Origin: Candidatus Nitrosopumilus sp.
Lineage (GTDB): Archaea > Thermoproteota > Nitrososphaeria > Nitrososphaerales > Nitrosopumilaceae
Reading direction: 5' to 3'
NCBI GenBank assembly: GCA_013911135.1
Contig: JACERO010000075.1
Coordinates: 1 to 64,000 of the forward strand
DNA length: 64,000 nucleotides
The translations under genes and the position numbers were made by a program. Position 1 is the stretch's first letter, and the number at the start of each line of letters is the position of its first letter. Positions 27,094 through 35,222 of this stretch are shown one piece after another. Under the pieces are notes generated by a model. That model made no database searches and was not told where the DNA came from. It saw nothing but the letters and a program-made list of their open reading frames with translations.

Positions 27094-28656
27094 ATGCAAA
27101 CAATTCAACTTCAAAATGAATCAATAGTAGAGATTGGTACTTTTCTTGTAAGAAGATGGTCTGAAGAAGATAAAATGATTATTGGAATCTCAGATAAGAT
27201 GGAAACCAGAACAAGACTCAATGAAAAAAAAGTAATCATAACACCACTTGAAAAAAGAATTGGTAATGATTTTCAAAAATATCGACAATTTAGAACATCA
27301 TTGTGGTATGAAGCAATGAGAACAAAATTTTGTAAAAAGATTCTCAGTAATGATCATGCATTTGGGTTTATTCTCAATACAATGGAAACACAAAGAGTTG
27401 AGCAATTAGGCAGAAAAATTTGGAAAGGAATGGATGATGAAATTATCTTCAATTATGCCTATATGCTTGTAGCAAGACCACAACTAAACACAGTTTATGG
27501 AAATGCACGAATTGTAGAGGCGTTTTATCAATATTTCATGTTTGGTGCAATTAAAGGAGAAATTCAATCTAGTCATTTTGAGAAAATTAAAAAAGCAACT
27601 GTATTTGCAAAAAAAAATGTCAACAAAGCAATTGAGGAAAATTATGATACTGATTGGCTTGAAAAAAATGTAAGTGAGATAGTCAAGATTTTAGATATTG
27701 ATTCACTACTTACAATACCGATATCTTTACCTTTTATGAAAGCTGGAATGGCATTAAATGAAGAAGAATTATTAAAAATTCTAAAAATAATTTCTAAAAA
27801 CAAAGAAGGAGATTTTGGTTCAGCTAATTCTGCATCTGTATTAAGAGGGGATAATATCTATGAGGAATATCAAGTATTACTTGATGAAAACAAAAAAATG
27901 GAAACCAAAGGATTAAGTCCAGAAGCAATAGGAATTCAAATTCCATCTACAAAAAATGTAAATGAAACCACAATCTATGATATGAGTTTGATTAATAGAT
28001 TAAAAATAAAATTTAAGGAATGGAAATATGGATGGAAAGAACAACATCAAAGATCTGGAGATGAGTTTGATGAAGAAAATTACATTGAAGGTCATGAACC
28101 ATTTTTCATAGATGTTAAAAAATCCATTAAAACCAAAATTGTAATTTTGTTGGATCATTCATCAAGTATTGCATCAGATGCTCTAGAATACAAAAAAGCA
28201 ACTCTAGCACTTTGTGAAGTTTTAGCTTTTCTTAAGGTAAAATTTGCAGTATATGCATTTAGTACTCAAAACAGATCAGTAGTTTGTTGGTCTATAAAAA
28301 AAGACAATGTAAAATGGAACAATATCACTGCAAAACGATTAACACAGATCGTTGCCAATGGATCAACCCCACTAGCGGAAGTATATGATAAAATGTTTCC
28401 AATGTTACAATCAAAAAGACCAGATATTTTTTTGACATTAACAGATGGCGAGCCATCAGATCCTGATGCTGTAAGAAATATGACAAAATCACTCAAAGGA
28501 TTAGGTATCAATATGGTAGCTTTAGGCTTGGGTCCAAATACGATAAGGGCTACTACCATAGCAAATAATCTCAGACATTTAGGATATGAAAAAACCATGG
28601 CAGTTAGTAGATTAAATGATATTCCAAGTAAAGTGATTAGTATTTTAGAAGGATAA
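27094..28656 (+). CDS. VWA-domain protein, partner of the MoxR ATPase
   Basis: KIVILLDHSSSIASDA MIDAS-like motif, NGSTPLAEVYDKM, LTDGEPSD; directly follows the MoxR gene. Confidence 0.9.
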   Translation: MQTIQLQNESIVEIGTFLVRRWSEEDKMIIGISDKMETRTRLNEKKVIITPLEKRIGNDFQKYRQFRTSLWYEAMRTKFCKKILSNDHAFGFILNTMETQRVEQLGRKIWKGMDDEIIFNYAYMLVARPQLNTVYGNARIVEAFYQYFMFGAIKGEIQSSHFEKIKKATVFAKKNVNKAIEENYDTDWLEKNVSEIVKILDIDSLLTIPISLPFMKAGMALNEEELLKILKIISKNKEGDFGSANSASVLRGDNIYEEYQVLLDENKKMETKGLSPEAIGIQIPSTKNVNETTIYDMSLINRLKIKFKEWKYGWKEQHQRSGDEFDEENYIEGHEPFFIDVKKSIKTKIVILLDHSSSIASDALEYKKATLALCEVLAFLKVKFAVYAFSTQNRSVVCWSIKKDNVKWNNITAKRLTQIVANGSTPLAEVYDKMFPMLQSKRPDIFLTLTDGEPSDPDAVRNMTKSLKGLGINMVALGLGPNTIRATTIANNLRHLGYEKTMAVSRLNDIPSKVISILEG

Positions 28657-28682
28657 TTTATTAGAATTAAGGAGAAAAACTT

Positions 28683-30218
28683 TTGGAAGAAACCAATATT
28701 GATAACGTACTGCTTGAGCGCTTTGAGCAAGAGATATGGAATAAAATTCCACATTTAGAAGAAGGCAAAGTAATCAATGCAACACCACTAATTGATCTTA
28801 CTAGTGATTTTAAGGAATGTGCAAAAAATCTTTACAAATTAGATATTTCATATTTGGACTTGAAAGTATATGGAAAATTTGATTCTAACTTGATATCGGG
28901 TTCAATCAAAATCAGACCTGCCATTTACATTATGCATGATGCAATTAAAACAGGAAAACTGAAGAGTGATCAAACAATAATTGAAGCAACATCAGGAAAT
29001 TTTGGAATTGCTCTTGGTCAAATGTCAAAACTAGGATTGACTGTTGTTTCTCTTGTTTCAAGAAAATTACAAGAAGGAGTCTTTAAGGAATTAAGAAATG
29101 AAAATATTCGCATAATGGATCTAGATATGGATATTTGTCCTGCTTCCGGAATGAAAGATAGTGATGCTGATGTGTTAAAAGCAACTGCGGGAAACGTACG
29201 CTCTCAATTAGCTGAATTGGGTTTTGATCCTACAAAATTTGATGAGTCTATTGAGGAAATTGAAAAACTATTGGCTGCAGAAGATATTATTAATCTAGCA
29301 AAACTAATTTCAAAAATTTATGGTTGTTTTTGTCCAGAACAATACGATAATGAATTAAACATTGATGCTCATAGAACAATTACCGCTGTAGAAATTGATC
29401 AGCAATTACATGAAAATGAAGATTCATTAGAAGACTACAGATTAGTTTGTTCCTTTGGAACTGGAGGCACATCTGGTGGATTAAGTAAATACATGAATGA
29501 AAAATATGGGAAAAAGGCAATACATGTAGTATTTCCATCAGCAGGTCAAGATGTTGCAGGAATCAGAACGAAGGCTAAAGCAGAGGGATTAAAGTTGTAT
29601 AATCCAGATGCATATGCTGCTGAACATGAGATAGATTTTGGACAGGCTAAACATTTGCTAAAATTTTTTGTAGATAAGAGTCACAATATTGGTGAAAGTA
29701 CAGCACTTGCACTATACACAGTATTAGAAATGGTAAGTGATGGCGATAAAGGAAAATTCATAGTTGTAGTTGCCGATGGTATAGAAAAATATAGAAAAAA
29801 TCTAGAGGCAATGTTCAAGAATCAGCGTATTCAAGTTTCATTGGATGAAGCAGCAGCTAGTGTTCAAGATTATGATAAAATAATATGGGTCCATCCTCAA
29901 TATACTCCAAAAGAAGCAGGAATTGAAATGATTGCTAAATCTTTAGGAATAGATAAAGAAAAAATTGCAATCCCAAAAGCAAGTACTATCAATGAATTAT
30001 TATCAACACAGCAAATTCCAGAAGAGCTTAGCAAAGAACTAGATGGTTCTAAAGGTAAATCATTACTAATTTGCATGGCTGGAAATACATCATTAATGAC
30101 TGCTCAAGTTCTTGCAAGCAAAGGCATAGTAACTGAAAGCTTGAATGGTGGAATAACAAATTTGCCTGAAGGAATTGGTAAAAATCCTGGGAAATTTATT
30201 AAAGCAGCTACTGAATGA
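28683..30218 (+). CDS. PLP-dependent cysteine synthase/threonine synthase-like enzyme with C-terminal rhodanese-like domain
   Basis: SGSIKIRPA (PLP Lys), EATSGNFGIALG, SFGTGGTSGGLS; C-terminal SLLICMAGNTSLMTAQVLASKGIVTESLNGGITNLPEG. Confidence 0.8.
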   Translation: MEETNIDNVLLERFEQEIWNKIPHLEEGKVINATPLIDLTSDFKECAKNLYKLDISYLDLKVYGKFDSNLISGSIKIRPAIYIMHDAIKTGKLKSDQTIIEATSGNFGIALGQMSKLGLTVVSLVSRKLQEGVFKELRNENIRIMDLDMDICPASGMKDSDADVLKATAGNVRSQLAELGFDPTKFDESIEEIEKLLAAEDIINLAKLISKIYGCFCPEQYDNELNIDAHRTITAVEIDQQLHENEDSLEDYRLVCSFGTGGTSGGLSKYMNEKYGKKAIHVVFPSAGQDVAGIRTKAKAEGLKLYNPDAYAAEHEIDFGQAKHLLKFFVDKSHNIGESTALALYTVLEMVSDGDKGKFIVVVADGIEKYRKNLEAMFKNQRIQVSLDEAAASVQDYDKIIWVHPQYTPKEAGIEMIAKSLGIDKEKIAIPKASTINELLSTQQIPEELSKELDGSKGKSLLICMAGNTSLMTAQVLASKGIVTESLNGGITNLPEGIGKNPGKFIKAATE

Positions 30219-30222
30219 TATT

Positions 30223-30678
30223 TTGAAATGTCTATCAGTATCACAACTATTTGCAGATTTAATAATATCAGGTAAAAAAATTATTGAGTTAAGAAATTGG
30301 AATACAAATTTTCGAGGAGAATTTTTGATTCATGCTCCAATTAAAATTAGAACTGAAGATTGCAAGAGATTAAAAATAAATAAAAAATTAGTTACAGGTG
30401 CAATCATTGGCAAAGCAGAACTTTATGAAGTGAAAAAATATAATTCAGTAAAGGGAATAAAAACAGATCAAAAATTTCATTTAGCTTCAAAAAATTTTCG
30501 TGATAAAACGTTTGGATTTATGTTAAAAAATGTAAAATCATTTAGAATTCCAATTCCATGGAAGGGTCAGTTAGGATTCTTTGAGGTCGACTTGCCTAAA
30601 ACAAAAATCAAAAACAAGGAGATAGTGACAGATATCATTGATGAAGAATATCGTTACCAATGGATTGGACATCATTAG
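30223..30678 (+). CDS. ASCH-domain protein
   Basis: KCLSVSQLFADLIISGKKIIELRNWNTNFRGEFLIHAP; TTG start inferred (supplied ORF starts at 30175). Confidence 0.75.
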   Translation: MKCLSVSQLFADLIISGKKIIELRNWNTNFRGEFLIHAPIKIRTEDCKRLKINKKLVTGAIIGKAELYEVKKYNSVKGIKTDQKFHLASKNFRDKTFGFMLKNVKSFRIPIPWKGQLGFFEVDLPKTKIKNKEIVTDIIDEEYRYQWIGHH

Positions 30679-30710
30679 AAAAACCTGAATTTCCGGAAAA
30701 TACTTGACTA

Positions 30711-30720
30711 GTATATATAC
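30711..30720 (+). promoter_or_regulatory. TATA box of the TBP gene
   Basis: GTATATATAC about 24 nt upstream of the TBP ATG. Confidence 0.6.
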
Positions 30721-30743
30721 AGGGCTATTTAAAGACCCATATT

Positions 30744-31304
30744 ATGCCTCAAACAAAACCAATTGTTAGTGTTGAGAACGTAGTTGCATCTGCATCAGTT
30801 GACCAAAAACTTGATCTAATTGAAATTACAAAAAAATTTCCAGATACTGAATATCACCCAGAACAATTTCCTGGACTTGTTTTTAGATTAAAGGTACCTA
30901 GAACTGCAACTTTAATTTTTAGAACAGGAAAGATGGTATGTACAGGAGCTAAATCTGAAGATATGTCAATTAAAGCGGTAAACACAGTAGTTCAAAAACT
31001 AAGAAAGGGAAAAGTAAAAGTAAAAAAAGATGCAGTAATTACAGTTCAAAATATAGTAGCTGCAATTAATCTTGGTGGAAAAATTCACTTGGAAAAAGCA
31101 GCAAGAACATTACCAAGAAGTATGTATGAACCAGAACAATTTCCTGGACTTATTCATAGAATGCTAGATCCAAAAACTGTGATATTGTTATTTGCATCAG
31201 GAAAATTAGTATGTACAGGAGCTAAAAAAGAATCAGATGTTTATCGTTCTGTTCACAACTTGCATTCATTATTAGAAGAAAAAGATCTAATGATTTATGA
31301 ATAA
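30744..31304 (+). CDS. tbp: TATA-box-binding protein
   Basis: Two direct repeats (YHPEQFPGLVFRL...GKMVCTGAKSEDMS / YEPEQFPGLIHRM...GKLVCTGAKKESD). Confidence 0.97.
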   Translation: MPQTKPIVSVENVVASASVDQKLDLIEITKKFPDTEYHPEQFPGLVFRLKVPRTATLIFRTGKMVCTGAKSEDMSIKAVNTVVQKLRKGKVKVKKDAVITVQNIVAAINLGGKIHLEKAARTLPRSMYEPEQFPGLIHRMLDPKTVILLFASGKLVCTGAKKESDVYRSVHNLHSLLEEKDLMIYE

Positions 31305-31340
31305 TAATTTTTCTAAATTTTAATATATCAGAAAATTAAA

Positions 31341-31562
31341 TTGACTGAAGACATTTTTGAAAAGGAAAAGATCAAATTAACTCCTGAAACAGGATTTGAT
31401 TTAGTTGGATTAGATTATTTTGCAGACTCTGAAAACCAATTGTATCTAGTCGAACATTTTGAAATGTATCAAGATGCTTTGAATGCTAAAAAAGAGCGAA
31501 AAAATCAAGACGAATATTTTATTTTATATAAAGATGCAGGAGGAAAGTTTTTCTGTAGATAA
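31341..31562 (+). CDS. Hypothetical protein
   Basis: 73 aa ORF, TTG start. Confidence 0.5.
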   Translation: MTEDIFEKEKIKLTPETGFDLVGLDYFADSENQLYLVEHFEMYQDALNAKKERKNQDEYFILYKDAGGKFFCR

Positions 31563-31632
31563 ATCAGAAAAATAGTTTAACTTTACTAAATTTCACAAAC
31601 TCTCTTATCATCAAGTTAAAAATTCCAAAATT

Positions 31633-32220
31633 ATGGTAAATGAAACAAATGAATTGATTGATACCCTATACGAAAAAGAGAGTCAAATTCATTCGGATCA
31701 TAATACTAAACAAATTATCCGTAAAAGCCCAAAGGCAAAATATCAGATTTTTGACGAGTTAGAATTTACTCGTGGAAGAGAGGTCTTAGGTAACCTAATT
31801 GTACATGGAATGATAGCTTCTGGTGGAACTGATATTGATTGGCTTATCGAACACAGAGGAGGTTTTATCATCTTAGAATTCAAGGGATTTCATAATGATA
31901 AGATCAATATTCCAAAAGGCCAAATGATAGCATATGAAAAATTACATGAAAAGTTAAATCAATCAACAAAATGTTTTCTTTATGTTGTAGGATGTGATGA
32001 CATTGATTTTTCAAATCCAGATTCAACAATATGGATTTTTGAGATGACTCAATGGAAAACAGGAGCAATTCCAAAAAATAATAGGGATATTTATGATGAA
32101 AGTTCAGGTAAACAAAACAAATTCATAGTTTATCGTGAACATATGGAAGAGATTAGTGTAGAGAAGCTTAGAGATATAGTTGATTTACATTGGAAAGAAT
32201 TTGAAAAAATTATGCAGTAA
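31633..32220 (+). CDS. PD-(D/E)XK-like nuclease-fold protein
   Basis: SGGTDIDWLIEHRGGFIILEFKGFHNDKINIPKGQMIAYEKL: D...ExK core followed by a GQ...Y helix. Confidence 0.55.
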   Translation: MVNETNELIDTLYEKESQIHSDHNTKQIIRKSPKAKYQIFDELEFTRGREVLGNLIVHGMIASGGTDIDWLIEHRGGFIILEFKGFHNDKINIPKGQMIAYEKLHEKLNQSTKCFLYVVGCDDIDFSNPDSTIWIFEMTQWKTGAIPKNNRDIYDESSGKQNKFIVYREHMEEISVEKLRDIVDLHWKEFEKIMQ

Positions 32221-32899
32221 ATGAAAATGTATTTGATTTTGTTTCTACACCGTTGTCTATGTTAATTGTATAAGTACCAGAACTTTCCCATCCTGGACCT
32301 CCGGCAATGGCTAATGTTGAATATCTTCCATCACTTTTTATAGAAACTTGTTCTGTCCATACAAGTTCATTGTTTTTATTTTCAATTGAGAGATTTACAG
32401 TTCCAGAAGTATCAGATACACCACTAATTGAAATTATATCTTTTGTGTCATAGGATGATAAATCGGTTTGAATTGATAATGTATCTGAAATTAGATTAGG
32501 TGATGTTACATCAGAAATGCCACTAAATGAAGCAGCTACTGCAATAATTATTACTAAAGCGACACCACCAATACCCAGCATCAATTTTGAATTTTTTGAA
32601 TTAGAAGATAAAATCCGTTGAGGTAGAGCAGATTGAAATGTTTGAATTTGTTGAATTGATGGTGGTTCTGGGATAACAACATCTGGAACTATTGGTGTTT
32701 CTTCAACAGATGTTTGAGTTTGAACTACTTCTGGTCTTCTTCCTAGGTGTTTTTCTGCTAATTTTGTGACATAATTTCTTTCATAATTACTAATGAGTTC
32801 ATCGTTTTCACATGCCCTACAAATTTGCTTTAAAATTCTGTCATCTCCAAAGTCTTTGTCTAAAAGAGCCTTTACATCATCAAGCAATGAATCAGTCAT
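32210..32899 (-). CDS. Membrane-anchored protein with extracellular beta domain
   Basis: Internal TM (LMLGIGGVALVIIIAVAASF) followed by Ig/Big-like region. Confidence 0.65.
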   Translation of the reverse strand: MTDSLLDDVKALLDKDFGDDRILKQICRACENDELISNYERNYVTKLAEKHLGRRPEVVQTQTSVEETPIVPDVVIPEPPSIQQIQTFQSALPQRILSSNSKNSKLMLGIGGVALVIIIAVAASFSGISDVTSPNLISDTLSIQTDLSSYDTKDIISISGVSDTSGTVNLSIENKNNELVWTEQVSIKSDGRYSTLAIAGGPGWESSGTYTINIDNGVETKSNTFSFTA

Positions 32900-33010
32900 G
32901 TGTGTTTTCTCTCCTATTGATTATTTATGAATTCCTTGTTTAAGATTACTAATGATTTCTTTTTGAAAAAAAACTGATTTAATTCAATTTTTTGAATAAA
33001 TCACCAAAAT

Positions 33011-33187
33011 CTATTTTGAATAGATTTTTTGGGCTTGTATAATGACTGTTCTGATGTAATCCTTTGCAGTAGAATCAGAGACACCCATTTGTTTGGCTCT
33101 TGTATAGAGATCATTTTCTTGAGGATTTATCAAATAATACTTCAAAAGATAGTTTAGTCTATGAGATCTTTTTTCATCACTTTTCAT
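33011..33187 (-). CDS. Small HTH-like protein
   Basis: 58 aa from internal Met: MKSDEKRSHRLNYLLKYYLINPQENDLYTRAKQMGVSDSTAKDYIRTVIIQAQKIYSK. Confidence 0.55.
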   Translation of the reverse strand: MKSDEKRSHRLNYLLKYYLINPQENDLYTRAKQMGVSDSTAKDYIRTVIIQAQKIYSK

Positions 33188-33306
33188 AATTTTCCTTTTT
33201 TTTAACACTAAAAAGGTCAGAGGATTATGAAATAACCAATTACTCAAGTGTATCATCAAATTCGAATAAGAACATATGATCTTTTTTAAACAATAGTAAA
33301 AAAGAA

Positions 33307-33654
33307 ATGAAAATGAAACGAATTGAGGCAACTATACAAACAGATAAGGTGTCTATTGTTTCGAATGCAATTAAAGATAAAGTAGGAGGTTTCACAAGAA
33401 TGGATGGTGATGGACGTGGTTCTGGAAAAAGACATACTATTAGATCAGGAAGAGGAACAGAAACTATTGAAGCTGAATACAACAAGGTATCAACTATATC
33501 TACAATAGTGGATGACGATAAAGTAGAATCAATAATCTCTATCATTGCAGATGCTGCTGGCACTGGAAATAGTGGGGATGGAGTTATAGTCGTAACCAAT
33601 GTCGAGAGTGTTCTGAATATTGCATCAAAAAAGAGTGGTTCTGAAGCCCTCTAA
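33307..33654 (+). CDS. P-II family signalling protein (GlnB/GlnK-like)
   Basis: MKRIEATIQTDKVSIVSNAI...GRGSGKRHTIRSGRGTETIEAEYNKVSTISTIVDDDKVESIISIIADAAGTGNSGDGVIVVTNVESVLNI. Confidence 0.88.
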   Translation: MKMKRIEATIQTDKVSIVSNAIKDKVGGFTRMDGDGRGSGKRHTIRSGRGTETIEAEYNKVSTISTIVDDDKVESIISIIADAAGTGNSGDGVIVVTNVESVLNIASKKSGSEAL

Positions 33655-33709
33655 TCATTTTCTTGTATCAAATTAAAGAACACAATATCATTTGATTTAT
33701 AATAATTCT

Positions 33710-33773
33710 ACTGAGAGGTTAACTACTCCTCTCAGTGCTGTATCCCTTTGGGGGACATGTTTTTTGAAGGGAT
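33710..33773. ncRNA. Tandem stem-loops downstream of the P-II gene
   Basis: ACTGAGAGG-ttaactact-CCTCTCAGT (33710-33736) then ATCCCTT...AAGGGAT (33742-33773). Confidence 0.45.
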
Positions 33774-33818
33774 GCATTGTATTACAATCTGAGTATAAAA
33801 GCAAAGGATTTTGAAGAA

Positions 33819-34058
33819 TTATTGTTGTACTTCAATTCCCATTAATGTCAGAGTTGATCTAATTTTTGGAATTTTCCTAACCTTCCAGGTAATAGTCTCG
33901 CGTAGTGTTTCTACTTGACCAGATTCTACTTTAGCCAAGATATCATATGCGCCAAATGTACCATGTACTTCAACAACTCCTTCAATCGATTTTAGTTCTG
34001 ATATTACTGCCTCTTCAGAACCTAGCTCACAGTTTATGAGAACATAAGCTGTTGCCAA
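33819..34058 (-). CDS. Stand-alone Lrp/AsnC ligand-binding (RAM) domain protein
   Basis: 79 aa; AYVLINCELGSEEAVISELKSIEGVVEVHGTFGAYDILAKVE. Confidence 0.88.
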   Translation of the reverse strand: MATAYVLINCELGSEEAVISELKSIEGVVEVHGTFGAYDILAKVESGQVETLRETITWKVRKIPKIRSTLTLMGIEVQQ

Positions 34059-34198
34059 TTATGATTCAACTCCTATTTTCATATAGAAAATGTCATCTTG
34101 AAATATATAAGAATAATTTAATTTACTTTAAAATCCAATAACAATTTTGGTTAAATCATAAACAAATGTAAAGTAATATGCAACAATTTGATAAATTT

Positions 34199-35161
34199 TT
34201 AAGATGGTGTATATGCATTGTTCATAATTTTCTCAAGTTCTTCAATATTTTTTGAAAAAGTAATTTTTGAACGTAATTTAGAACCACCTTGCATACCTTT
34301 TGTAAATCTGATTGCTTGACTCTTAATATTTGCAAATTTGATTTTGTAGTGATTTGTAAGATGCAAATAATCAAAAAATGAGTCTAGACGATCTTTGAAA
34401 GAGTATTCATTGTAAGTGTTAGTTTTGAGATAATCGTTTATTTGCTCAAACAAAAATGGATTTCCCATTGCACCACGGCCAATCATTACATAATCACATC
34501 CAGTCTCATCAATCATAGTTTTAGCATCTTCAGGAGTTGTAATATCACCATTTCCAACAATTGGGATGCTGGATATTTCCTTAAGTTCCTTAATCATTTT
34601 CCAATCTGCAGTTCCAGAATAACCTTGATTAACAGTTCTAGGATGAAAAGTGATCATTTGAATTCCTTCATCTTCTGCAATTTCAGCAATTTCCCTAAAG
34701 AGAAATTTACTAGCATCTGTTACCCCAGAACGAATTTTCAGGGTTACAGGTTTTTTCACAGCATTAACAAGAGTACTGAATATTTGTTGAGTTAGATTAA
34801 CTTCTTGTAAAAGAGCACCACCTGCCATTTGTTGAGTAATATGTGGTGCAGGACATCCCATGTTATAGTCAATAATATCAAAATAAGGTTCTACAATTTT
34901 TGCAGCTTTTTCTAATGCAAAAAGATCAGAGCCAAATAACTGAACTGAGAGAGGACGCTCTTGCTCGGAATATTCAATAAATTCTTGGATTGTTTTAGTA
35001 TCTCCTTTGAGTTGTTTTTCTTTTGCAATAATTTTATGAATGTTAGTAAATTCAGTAACAACAAGACCAGCACCCTTTTGTTTACATTGTAAACGAAGTG
35101 CAGGATCACTTACCCCTGCCATTGGAGCCAAAAATGCCCTACTAGAAAATTTTGGAAGCAT
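34199..35161 (-). CDS. dus: tRNA-dihydrouridine synthase
   Basis: FLAPMAGVSDPALR; DYNMGCPAP; KIRSG; GNGDITTPEDA; GRGAMGNPFLF. Confidence 0.93.
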   Translation of the reverse strand: MLPKFSSRAFLAPMAGVSDPALRLQCKQKGAGLVVTEFTNIHKIIAKEKQLKGDTKTIQEFIEYSEQERPLSVQLFGSDLFALEKAAKIVEPYFDIIDYNMGCPAPHITQQMAGGALLQEVNLTQQIFSTLVNAVKKPVTLKIRSGVTDASKFLFREIAEIAEDEGIQMITFHPRTVNQGYSGTADWKMIKELKEISSIPIVGNGDITTPEDAKTMIDETGCDYVMIGRGAMGNPFLFEQINDYLKTNTYNEYSFKDRLDSFFDYLHLTNHYKIKFANIKSQAIRFTKGMQGGSKLRSKITFSKNIEELEKIMNNAYTPS

Positions 35162-35222
35162 AAGATAAGTCTACAATCCGAATATATTTACTATATCAAA
35201 AATTTATGCAAAAAATGTTGTA

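Noticed and set aside
33240-33599. 119-aa minus ORF over the P-II gene
   Set aside because: Antisense to a confidently identified P-II protein
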